From positions 682,001-746,000 of the forward strand of contig NZ_JAAOIZ010000004.1 in the NCBI RefSeq assembly GCF_013184525.1: a stretch of 64,000 nt of DNA, read 5' to 3'. Position numbers and translations under genes: made by a program. Below are positions 33,301 to 41,245 of the stretch, piece by piece. Within the stretch, counting starts at the first letter, position 1. Each line of letters starts with the position of its first letter. Source of the stretch: Chryseobacterium sp. LAM-KRS1 (GTDB lineage Bacteria; Bacteroidota; Bacteroidia; Flavobacteriales; Weeksellaceae). The notes below the pieces were generated by a model. The model made no database searches. It was not told the DNA's origin and saw nothing but the letters and a program-made list of their open reading frames with translations.

Positions 33301-34751
33301 AACAAAGTCTTTTTTAATTCGTTTCGGTCTATTTTTCCGGATGTATTGACCGGAAACTTTTCGAGTTTAATGATTTTTGAAGGAATACAATATTCCGGAA
33401 GATTATCTTTCAGGTGAGAAAGAATTAAATCCTCATTGACACTTGGCTCATTGATAAACAAGACGAGAATATCATTATTGTTTTTGTCCTTGTGAATAAC
33501 AGCAACACTGATTGCGTTTTCCAGTTTTTCATTTGAAAAATATTCGATCTCTGCTAACTCTACTCTGAAACCATTGATCTTAGCCTGAAAATCGATCCTG
33601 TTCAGATAGAAATAATCTCCTTCATTATCTTTTACGCACCAATCACCTGTCCTGTAGAAAGTTGTATGATCTCTTTGAACAAATGCTTCTTTTGTTTTTT
33701 CTTCATTTTTCCAATAAGAATTTGCCAACAATTTTCCGGATAATAAGAGTTCTCCTTCATTCATTTCATTGTCAGAAAAGCTCATTGTAGAGTTGATAAC
33801 CGATTTTCCGATACTTATGATGCCATTTTTTTCTTTTATCGGGTCTTCCACTTTATAATGAGTGCAGAAAATTGTATTTTCTGTTGGTCCATATACATTG
33901 TAGATACTGGCATTGGGTATGAAATCCTTCCACCCGGTAATCTGCTTTGTCAATAATGCCTCACCACAAAATAAATTTAGCCTTAAGCTTCTATTTTTTA
34001 TTTCGGGATCAAGGTAAGGTATGATCAGATTTAAGATGCTTGGAACCATTAAGGCTATCGTAATTTTATCTGCTTCTAACAGGTCCAGGATCTGCAAAAA
34101 CTTAGTTTCTTTTTTATGAAGACCAACAACCGTTGCTCCGTTTAACCAGGGAATCAGATAACTCATTACCGAAAGGTCAAATGTAAGCTCAAACATTTGC
34201 AGCACACGATCCTCAGAATTTAATTTTCCAAAAGTTGAATGGAAAGCATCAGAGAAATAGTATAAATTGGAGAACCTGATAGGAACACCTTTTGGCTTTC
34301 CTGTACTTCCGGAAGTGAAGAGGATGTAGGCGTTATTATCTATGGAAGACTCTGAAGGTAATGTAGAAAGGACCCCTTCAGCCATCTTTTTTGTGTCAAT
34401 CAGCTTAGTTTCATAGTTCTCTGTTATTTCTGCTGATGTAAGGATTGCTTCTATATCCGCTTGCTGAATAACATTCATATTCTTGCTGAAAGGAAATTCT
34501 GCATGTATGGGAACGTATGTTTTTCCTGCAAACCAAACTGCAAGAATTGAAGCATACATGTATACATCATCAGTGAGATAGATTCCTAAGTTTTGAGAAT
34601 TTATGGTTTGTAGCTGATATCTTATTTGATGGGTCAAATTTAAGACTTCCTCATAGGTGTATTCTTTATCCTCTACGATTAAGCAGACTTGTTTGCTGTT
34701 GAGGAGAAAAGATTGGTATAAATTTTCAATAAAGGAATTCATCTTTTGCAA
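33297..34751 (-). CDS. Adenylate-forming ligase (amino acid adenylation domain type, DltA-like)
   Basis: The 484-aa stand-alone adenylation protein carries motif A3 AYILFTSGSTGKPKGVP (about 143-160), A5 NVYGPTENTIFC, A7 FYRTGDWC, and the A10 lysine in PVNTSGKIDRNELK near the C-terminus. Length and motif order match D-alanine-carrier ligase DltA and NRPS adenylation domains; no carrier or condensation domain is fused. The substrate pocket cannot be assigned by eye. It should load an amino or other carboxylic acid onto the nearby carrier protein. No DltB- or DltD-like gene is visible. A second ATG nine bases in (34742) is an equally good start. Confidence 0.87.
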   Translation of the reverse strand: MQKMNSFIENLYQSFLLNSKQVCLIVEDKEYTYEEVLNLTHQIRYQLQTINSQNLGIYLTDDVYMYASILAVWFAGKTYVPIHAEFPFSKNMNVIQQADIEAILTSAEITENYETKLIDTKKMAEGVLSTLPSESSIDNNAYILFTSGSTGKPKGVPIRFSNLYYFSDAFHSTFGKLNSEDRVLQMFELTFDLSVMSYLIPWLNGATVVGLHKKETKFLQILDLLEADKITIALMVPSILNLIIPYLDPEIKNRSLRLNLFCGEALLTKQITGWKDFIPNASIYNVYGPTENTIFCTHYKVEDPIKEKNGIISIGKSVINSTMSFSDNEMNEGELLLSGKLLANSYWKNEEKTKEAFVQRDHTTFYRTGDWCVKDNEGDYFYLNRIDFQAKINGFRVELAEIEYFSNEKLENAISVAVIHKDKNNNDILVLFINEPSVNEDLILSHLKDNLPEYCIPSKIIKLEKFPVNTSGKIDRNELKKTLL

Positions 34752-34776
34752 CTTGTGTTATGATATACTTTAAGAG

Positions 34777-35949
34777 TTATTGGTTTTTAATTTTACTTTG
34801 ATATAGATTCTCGATAATATTTTCCACACTTTTGAAAATCTTTTCATTATCAAAACGCTTTTCGATATCCTTCAGGTTGTCCTGTATATGTTGGACAAGC
34901 TCTTTGTTCGTTAAAAATTCCCTGATACCGTTGTACAGGCCTTCCTGGGAATAATCTGTCAGGTAACCGGATTCTTTATGAGTAATCATTTCAGGAATTC
35001 CCCCAACATTGGTTGCTAATATTGGTTTCTGGAGAATCAGGGTTTCCGCAATAATTAATGGCCATCCTTCACTTTCTGACGGCATGATATAAAAATCTGC
35101 ATTGGAAACGTATGGGTATGGATTCATTTGGGTACCTAATAGCTTGAAAGAATTTTTTACATTTAATTCCTCAATCCTTTTGGAAAGAAGTTCATAATCC
35201 TCTCCATCACCGATAACAACAATCCGATGATCAAACCCGTCATCAATTAGTTTTTTGTGAGCCTCCAGTAATGTTCTGTATCCTTTTCTATAGTGCAGTC
35301 TGCCCACTGATACAAAAGTAGGGAGCTCTTCAAATTCAGGAATGAATGCTTTTGCTTTTGTTTTTAGCTCTTTTATGGGAATAGCATTCAGAACAACTTC
35401 GCCCGGAGGCAACTTAAGGTCCGGAAATTTTTCAGTCAATATATCTTTACATTGCTGTGAACCATAAATGATATAATCAAACTGTTGCATGTTTTTAAAG
35501 ATTTCCTCACGGTAAGGAGCAAAGCCTTCCAATGAAAGATCTGAATGAAGCCATGCAATCTTTTTAGATTCTTTATTTGTTGAGTTTAGAACGGCTTTAT
35601 AAATGCCGTATGTAGTTGCAATCTCTACATCATATTGATCTTTTAAAATCCCATCCGTAAGCCTGGGATTTTTGTCGATCTTATTAAGTCTAAATTTTCT
35701 TCTAGCCAGTTGAATTTTTTGAATAATCGGATTTTTTGAGAAATCTTCTTTCCCTTCCGCGATGTATACTTTTCTAATGTTGTCAGGAAACTCATTCCGT
35801 AACTCTCCCTGATTAAGGCTTAAGCATATTGTGAGCTCAAATTTATCCTTGTTCAGGTTGTTGAGCATACTTAATACTACTTTTTCCACACCGCCAATCT
35901 CCATAGAGCGATGTCTGAAAAGAACTTTTATTTTTTTATTATGCTCCAT
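34777..35949 (-). CDS. Glycosyltransferase family 4
   Basis: The 390-aa GT-B fold glycosyltransferase has N-terminal FRHRSMEIGGVEKVVLSML, then VSVGRLHYRKGYRTLLEAH and PSESEGWPLIIAETLIL with the E-x7-E pair. It is similar in layout to 30673-31866 (both carry GGxEKV near the N-terminus), so the two are probably old paralogs adding different sugars. It sits 25 nt upstream of the ligase gene on the same strand. The donor and linkage are unknown. Confidence 0.88.
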   Translation of the reverse strand: MEHNKKIKVLFRHRSMEIGGVEKVVLSMLNNLNKDKFELTICLSLNQGELRNEFPDNIRKVYIAEGKEDFSKNPIIQKIQLARRKFRLNKIDKNPRLTDGILKDQYDVEIATTYGIYKAVLNSTNKESKKIAWLHSDLSLEGFAPYREEIFKNMQQFDYIIYGSQQCKDILTEKFPDLKLPPGEVVLNAIPIKELKTKAKAFIPEFEELPTFVSVGRLHYRKGYRTLLEAHKKLIDDGFDHRIVVIGDGEDYELLSKRIEELNVKNSFKLLGTQMNPYPYVSNADFYIMPSESEGWPLIIAETLILQKPILATNVGGIPEMITHKESGYLTDYSQEGLYNGIREFLTNKELVQHIQDNLKDIEKRFDNEKIFKSVENIIENLYQSKIKNQ

Positions 35950-36007
35950 TATTCTGAACTTTTGTATAAATAATTTTTTCTATGAAGTGTGTTTAGTTTC
36001 AAGTATA

Positions 36008-36841
36008 TCAATTGTTCTGCAAAAATGTTAATATTTTAATCTTTAATCTGTGTGCCATTTTCGTTTGATAATCAAGTAAACTGAAAACCTCTTCAGCATT
36101 TTGATAAACTTGGGGAACAGCTCGCCCATTTATAGATATAATATTTCTTCTTTTAAATGTATTAAAAATAACTTTTGCAAATGAGTCTTTAGCCTTTCCT
36201 TTTGATGTTGCCTGAGATACCCCATTAGGATGAAGTCTGTATTTATATAGATCCTTGGCAATAAAGTACGCGTCACCAAAATCTAATATTTTTAAATATA
36301 GGTCCTGATCAACGGCACTCTTTAATGTAGAATCAATACCTTCAGTTTTTAAATATATTTCTCGTCTGAATGCTACAAAATGAGCAATCTGGATTGGATA
36401 ATTAAAAAAATAAGGATCTTTATTTAGGATCTGTTTTGCAGATTTAAAAGGATAAAGAATATTTAAGTTCTGATCACATGATAAAAATCTGGAATAGGTA
36501 AGGACTACATTTTTTTTCTGTTTGAAAACTTCTATTGACTCTTCGATAGCTGTCGGAAAAATGGCATCATCGGGATCCACAAATCCACAGATCTCACCAG
36601 TGGCAAGCTCGGCGCATTTTCGTTTGGTATAGCCTACTCCCTTATTGGTCTCATTTTCAAAAAACAAAAACCTACTGTCATCGGATATCAGGGATTTTAT
36701 CATTTCTTTCTCGGTATCAGCAGAACAATCATCCACTATGATAGCTTCCCAGTTCGTATAGGTTTGTTGTTGAAGACTTTCATAGCAATCTTTAAAGTAA
36801 TTACCATTGTTATAATGTGCTATAAGAACTGAAAATTTCAT
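36008..36841 (-). CDS. Glycosyltransferase family 2
   Basis: The 277-aa GT-A fold enzyme starts FSVLIAHYNNGNYFKDCYESL and has IIVDDCSADT and GFVDPDDAIFP (metal-binding acidic motif at about residue 92). The C-terminal region has helical segments without clear membrane spans. It starts 4 nt after the hexapeptide acyltransferase gene upstream, so the two are co-transcribed. The donor is unknown. Confidence 0.87.
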   Translation of the reverse strand: MKFSVLIAHYNNGNYFKDCYESLQQQTYTNWEAIIVDDCSADTEKEMIKSLISDDSRFLFFENETNKGVGYTKRKCAELATGEICGFVDPDDAIFPTAIEESIEVFKQKKNVVLTYSRFLSCDQNLNILYPFKSAKQILNKDPYFFNYPIQIAHFVAFRREIYLKTEGIDSTLKSAVDQDLYLKILDFGDAYFIAKDLYKYRLHPNGVSQATSKGKAKDSFAKVIFNTFKRRNIISINGRAVPQVYQNAEEVFSLLDYQTKMAHRLKIKILTFLQNN

Positions 36842-36845
36842 TTTT

Positions 36846-37385
36846 TTATGATTTGAAAATTAATTCCTGCTTATTAAGGACTGTTGTATTAGCAGGAATA
36901 TCTTTATATATGGTGCAGCCTGCTCCTATTATACAGTTATCGCCGATATTTACACCTTTTAATATAGTAACATTGCTTCCTAACCAACAGTTTTTCCCAA
37001 TTTTTATAGGAGCTTTTGTAAACTCATTATGGAAAATTTTGAATTCCGGTATACTTTGGTGTGCATGGTTATGGTCATATAATTTTACATTTTCACCAAA
37101 CAAAGTATTTTCACCGATAGAGATGTGGTCTAAACAATTGATAGAGCAAAAATTATTCATAAAAACATTATCCCCAATTTCCAGGATTCCTTCATCCTTA
37201 ACTAAAATATGAATGTAATTTCTGAAATTGATATTTTTTCCAAAAATTGCTTTTCCAATGTTTTTATAGATGATAAAGTGATTAGAAATCCCCAGTTTTA
37301 TACTTCCTAAAATTACTTTGGGATGTTTGTGAAGGATAGTAATTTGTTTTTTTCTTTGAAGAGTTTCAAAAAATCGGGAAAGCAT
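36846..37385 (-). CDS. Hexapeptide-repeat acyltransferase
   Basis: The 179-aa protein has a left-handed beta-helix (about residues 45-170): FGKNINFRNYIHILVKDE, IGENTLFGENVKLYDHNH, IGKNCWLGSNVTILKGVNIGDNCIIGAG. The YDHNHAH segment supplies the catalytic histidine typical of sugar O-acetyltransferases. The end is short, without the GNPAK loop. It probably acetylates a hydroxyl of the glycan. The minus-strand -7 element at 37490-37497 could drive it and the following genes. Confidence 0.8.
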   Translation of the reverse strand: MLSRFFETLQRKKQITILHKHPKVILGSIKLGISNHFIIYKNIGKAIFGKNINFRNYIHILVKDEGILEIGDNVFMNNFCSINCLDHISIGENTLFGENVKLYDHNHAHQSIPEFKIFHNEFTKAPIKIGKNCWLGSNVTILKGVNIGDNCIIGAGCTIYKDIPANTTVLNKQELIFKS

Positions 37386-37489
37386 TCTTTTATCTTTGTT
37401 TATTTTTTTATAAAATTATTGGCAGATCTTTTGCAAGTACCTTACACTAATTTTTATCATTTGAGTACTAAAATTGATTTTAGTTTAAA

Positions 37490-37497
37490 CAAATGTA
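37490..37497 (-). promoter_or_regulatory. -7 promoter element upstream of the 37385 acyltransferase
   Basis: The minus strand reads TACATTTG (TAnnTTTG), 104 nt before the ATG at 37385. It lies in the 148-bp divergent region shared with the methyltransferase gene. Confidence 0.4.
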
Positions 37498-37511
37498 ACT
37501 AAAAAAAAATA

Positions 37512-37519
37512 TATTTTTG
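37512..37519 (+). promoter_or_regulatory. -7 promoter element of the methyltransferase gene
   Basis: TATTTTTG (TAnnTTTG) lies 14 nt before the ATG at 37534. It shows that this plus-strand gene is transcribed independently of the surrounding minus-strand locus. Confidence 0.55.
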
Positions 37520-37533
37520 TGTAAAGTAACACG

Positions 37534-38304
37534 ATGGGAGAATTAAAAAGAGTTTTTACAACATTTGTAGCCTATCTTAAAAGGCCGGATCTCTATCCTG
37601 AACTGGGTAGGAAAATTTTAAAAAATACAGTTAACCGAAATAATGCGTTTAAAGGAAAGGAAAAAACAAATTTTTGGGCAAGATCAAAAGCAATTTCCCA
37701 GAGAGATGCTATAACAAAGCTTTTTGGCGTAAGTACATTTTCATTTGAATCCAGTTATCGTGAAATTTTAGATTATGCTGTACAACGAGAGAAGGAGTGT
37801 CCAATAAAAATGGGAGGACCTGGAGCCTTAGAACTTATTTATTATGCATGTGAATTTTCGCAGGCGAAAAATGTAGTAGAAACAGGAGTAGCCTATGGAT
37901 GGTCCTCATTGGCATCATTGCTTTCTCTGGAAAAAAGAAATGGAATCTTGTACAGTTCCGATATGCCTTACCTGGGACAAAATGGAGATCAATATGTTGG
38001 ATATGTGGTTCCCGAAAATCTTAAAAGAAACTGGAAACTATTCCGTTTTGCAGATAAAGAATCTTTGCCGAAAATTTTTGTTGAGAATAAAATTTTTGAT
38101 GTTATTCATTACGATTCAGACAAGAGTTATAACGGGATGTCATGGGCTTATAGTGAGCTCTATTCCCATTTAAGGAGTGGAGGAGTGTTTATTAGTGATG
38201 ATATCGGTGATAATTCAGCCTATCAGGATTTCTGTGAAAAAAATCATATTGAAACGACCATTATTGAAATGGATAATAAGTTTGTAGGAATTTTTATCAA
38301 ATAA
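37534..38304 (+). CDS. Class I SAM-dependent methyltransferase
   Basis: The 256-aa protein has the Rossmann-type motif I in NVVETGVAYGWSSLASLL (about 113-130), followed by YSSDMPY and IHYDSDKSYNGMSWAY, then LRSGGVFISDDI. The DSDKSYNG segment resembles the metal-binding region of Methyltransf_24 sugar O-methyltransferases. No signal peptide or membrane segment is present. It is encoded against the direction of the locus, with its own promoter. In ABC-exported O-antigens a methyltransferase often caps the chain; this one could be such a cap, but that is inference. Confidence 0.83.
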   Translation: MGELKRVFTTFVAYLKRPDLYPELGRKILKNTVNRNNAFKGKEKTNFWARSKAISQRDAITKLFGVSTFSFESSYREILDYAVQREKECPIKMGGPGALELIYYACEFSQAKNVVETGVAYGWSSLASLLSLEKRNGILYSSDMPYLGQNGDQYVGYVVPENLKRNWKLFRFADKESLPKIFVENKIFDVIHYDSDKSYNGMSWAYSELYSHLRSGGVFISDDIGDNSAYQDFCEKNHIETTIIEMDNKFVGIFIK

Positions 38305-38373
38305 AATTATATCAGAACAATAGTATTAGACTATTTTCTTGTAGTAAAGAAATTTTGATATATTAAAAAGATA

Positions 38374-39312
38374 CTAAAGTAAATACTTTCTAAAGTTAAT
38401 ATTATACAATCCGGATTTAATGCTTCTAAAATCTGTAAACAAATATTTTGTGATCATTCCCCATTTTCTGGGAACAGAAGCTTCTGCAATCTGGTAACTT
38501 CGGAGAGTCCTTTCAATATGTTTCTTTATATCATTTGAAATCAAACTTTCATGCTGCGCCCAACTATTGACTTCTGTCCAAAGCATAATTCTGGTAGATG
38601 ATGGTTTTATTTTACCAACGTCTACCTGTGTAATTCTGTTATTTTCATGAACTCCTCTTACTGCAACTGCAGTATTCAATAGCCCAGAATAAAGGCGGAG
38701 ATAGAACGATAGTCTGAAGATGAATTCAGTATCCTGGTGAAGTCTTAATTGAGTTTTGAAGAATTGTCCTACTTTTGATAAAGCACTTTTCCTTATTGTT
38801 AATCCATCCAGACTAAAAAGGCCAAAACTTCCTTTCATATTAAGAAGGCCGGGAAATACATCTTGAGGATTATGTTTTTTATAAACAGTGGTCAGGCGGT
38901 CTTCAAAAATTTTATAGTATTGTTCCTTAGCTTTTTCCGAATAATAGTGTACTCCAATTGCCCCATATACCCCCTCAACATCAGGATTTTGAAAAAGCTC
39001 TTTTTCTGCATCAAAACGATTGGGTAAGTAATAATCGTCTGCATCTAAAAAAGCGATAAAATCACCTGTGGCATTTTGGATTCCCAGGTTTCTAGATGCT
39101 CCGGCACCATGATTTTGTTTATCAGGGTGCTGATATAATTTTACTCTGTCATGCTCTTCCACCAGTCTTTGACAAACGACCAATGCATTATCCGGAGATT
39201 TATCTTCCACAAGAATTACTTCAAATACTTCTTCAAACTGAAGAGCTGATTGCACAGCTTGAGAGATGTAATTCTCTGCATTGTAAACAGGTATAATGAC
39301 AGATATTTTCAT
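38374..39312 (-). CDS. Glycosyltransferase family 2, tandem paralog 1
   Basis: The 312-aa protein has KISVIIPVYNAENYISQAVQ at the start, VILVEDKSPD, and the donor/metal site FLDADDYYLPNRFDAEKELF (about residue 95). The start at 39312 (third Met) is preferred to 39321 by comparison with its siblings. It is closely similar to 39360-40301 over its whole length (both contain EGVYGAIGVHYYSEKAKEQY) and less so to 40307-41245. The three arose by tandem duplication and probably add related sugars. Donors are unknown. Confidence 0.87.
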   Translation of the reverse strand: MKISVIIPVYNAENYISQAVQSALQFEEVFEVILVEDKSPDNALVVCQRLVEEHDRVKLYQHPDKQNHGAGASRNLGIQNATGDFIAFLDADDYYLPNRFDAEKELFQNPDVEGVYGAIGVHYYSEKAKEQYYKIFEDRLTTVYKKHNPQDVFPGLLNMKGSFGLFSLDGLTIRKSALSKVGQFFKTQLRLHQDTEFIFRLSFYLRLYSGLLNTAVAVRGVHENNRITQVDVGKIKPSSTRIMLWTEVNSWAQHESLISNDIKKHIERTLRSYQIAEASVPRKWGMITKYLFTDFRSIKSGLYNINFRKYLL

Positions 39313-39359
39313 TATGATCAATTAATTTAAACAGGCAAACGATATAATATTATACAAGA

Positions 39360-40301
39360 TTACGAAATTAATGAATATCTGAAGTTAATATTATATAATC
39401 CAGACTTTATACTTTCATAATCTGTCACTAAATATTTGATTATCATACCCCATTTTTTTAGTTTAGGGGCATTAGCAATTTCAAAACTGCGCTGCATTCT
39501 CTTGATATGAATTTTAATATCATCAGATATGGTTGCTTCATCTTTTGCCCACTTATAAGTTTCATTCCAGAGGATAGTCCTTGAAATTGCAGGCTTGGTT
39601 TTATTGGAATCTACTTTAGTAATTCTGTTACTTTCGTGTACTCCTCTCATTGCTATTGCCTGTTCAATAATTCCAGGATATAGTTCAAGATAATAAGACA
39701 AACGAAATAAGAATTCCGTGTCTTCGTGAAGTTTCATCGGTTTAAATAATGGATTTAGTTTTCTTATCATCGAAGCTTTTCTGATGGTCAGCCCATCCAA
39801 ACTGAAGAGTCCAAAACTTCCAAGTTTATGAATTAATCCGGGAAAAACATCTTTTGGGCTATGTTTTTTATATACGGTGGTAAGTGAGTCTTTGAAAAGC
39901 TTATAATACTGTTCTTTTGCTTTTTCCGAATAATAATGAACGCCGATTGCACCATAAACTCCTTCTACTTCAGGATTTATAAAAAGCTTTTTTTCCGCTT
40001 CAAAACGATTGGGGAGATAATAATCATCAGCATCTAAAAAGGCGATAAAGTCTCCAGTAGATTTTTCTATCCCAAGATTTCTACTGGGGCCGGCTCCATG
40101 GTTTTTTTTATCCGGATGTTGGTATAATTTAACTTTATCATGCTTTGAGGTTAATTCCTTACAAACTTCTAAAGAAGAATCCGGTGATGCATCTTCTACT
40201 AAAATCACCTCGAATACTTCATCATGCACTATTGCTGACTCCACTGCATGAGAAACATACTTTTCAGCGTTATATACAGGAATAATTACTGAGATTTTCA
40301 T
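39360..40301 (-). CDS. Glycosyltransferase family 2, tandem paralog 2
   Basis: The 313-aa paralog of the preceding and following genes has KISVIIPVYNAEKYVSHAVE, VILVEDASPD, and FLDADDYYLPNRFEAEKKLF. The C-terminal part (MIIKYLVTDYESIKSGLYNINF) matches paralog 1 almost residue for residue, including conserved SGLYNINFR. It is separated from paralog 3 by 5 nt, so they are co-transcribed. The donor is unknown. Confidence 0.87.
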   Translation of the reverse strand: MKISVIIPVYNAEKYVSHAVESAIVHDEVFEVILVEDASPDSSLEVCKELTSKHDKVKLYQHPDKKNHGAGPSRNLGIEKSTGDFIAFLDADDYYLPNRFEAEKKLFINPEVEGVYGAIGVHYYSEKAKEQYYKLFKDSLTTVYKKHSPKDVFPGLIHKLGSFGLFSLDGLTIRKASMIRKLNPLFKPMKLHEDTEFLFRLSYYLELYPGIIEQAIAMRGVHESNRITKVDSNKTKPAISRTILWNETYKWAKDEATISDDIKIHIKRMQRSFEIANAPKLKKWGMIIKYLVTDYESIKSGLYNINFRYSLIS

Positions 40302-40306
40302 TTCAT

Positions 40307-41245
40307 CTATTTTTGATAGTTAAATCGATATTGTGTTTTTAATATATTGGGGTTTTTAATTGCTTCAATAAAGATATTATAATATTTTATGAGTCCGGTT
40401 TTTTGTGATAAATCAAAGGATTTATACTTTAAATAAATTTTTTCTTTGGATCCAGAGGGAATATTTTGTTGCTCAGCCCAATCATATAATGATTTCCAGA
40501 AAAGAAGTTGCCTTTGGTTGTATTGAGGAGAATATTTAATAATTTTAGTGATTCTGTTGTCATCATGTATGCCTCGAATGGCGATAGGTTTATCTATAAT
40601 CCCGGACTTTAAGTAACAATGATAAGTCAGTTTAATTATAAAATCCGAATCCTGGTGAACCCTTAGAAGTTCATTGAACCTGAGGTTATGTGTGTTGATA
40701 GAATGTCTTCTTATAGTGAGTGCATTTAAGTGAAAAAACGTACCGAAGGTTTTAGGTGTTAACCCCAGAAGTCCTTTAAAAACCTCCATGCCTTCTGCGG
40801 GATAATTTACTGTGGTAAGAAAGGTATCATTAAACTTAGACTGAAATTCCTGTCTCCCTTTTTCGGTCAGGTATTCTATGCCAATAGCACCAAAGATTCC
40901 TTCTATTTTAGGATCTTTAAATATTTCTTTTTCTGCATCGAAACGATTGGGTAAGTAATAATCGTCTGCATCTAAAAATGAGATAAAGTCTCCTGTGGAT
41001 TTTTGCATCCCGAGATTTCTCGAGGCTGCAGCACCGTGATTTTCTTTATCAGGATGTTGAAGAAGGATGATTTTGTTGTTTTCACTAGCTAATTTTTTAC
41101 AGATTTGCAGTGAATTGTCAATTGATTTGTCTTCGACTAAAATAACTTCTTTTACTTCTTCAAATTGTAATGCTGACTGAACTGATTTTTCTAAAAACTC
41201 AGCTGCATTATATACAGGAATAATTACTGAGATTTCAAGCATCAT
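40307..41245 (-). CDS. Glycosyltransferase family 2, tandem paralog 3
   Basis: The 312-aa protein has EISVIIPVYNAAEFLEKSVQ, VILVEDKSID, and FLDADDYYLPNRFDAEKEIF. It diverges from paralogs 1 and 2 after about residue 115, where EGIFGAIGIEYLTEKGRQEF replaces the shared sequence, and at the C-terminus. Its ATG overlaps the asnB-like stop codon (ATGA), so translation is coupled to that gene. Divergence in the acceptor half suggests a different acceptor from paralogs 1 and 2. Confidence 0.87.
   Translation of the reverse strand: MMLEISVIIPVYNAAEFLEKSVQSALQFEEVKEVILVEDKSIDNSLQICKKLASENNKIILLQHPDKENHGAAASRNLGMQKSTGDFISFLDADDYYLPNRFDAEKEIFKDPKIEGIFGAIGIEYLTEKGRQEFQSKFNDTFLTTVNYPAEGMEVFKGLLGLTPKTFGTFFHLNALTIRRHSINTHNLRFNELLRVHQDSDFIIKLTYHCYLKSGIIDKPIAIRGIHDDNRITKIIKYSPQYNQRQLLFWKSLYDWAEQQNIPSGSKEKIYLKYKSFDLSQKTGLIKYYNIFIEAIKNPNILKTQYRFNYQK

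Noticed and set aside
33297..34751. Full dlt operon for D-alanylation of teichoic acid
   Set aside because: Only a DltA-like ligase and a carrier are present; no DltB-type acyltransferase or DltD, and the organism is Gram-negative in character.
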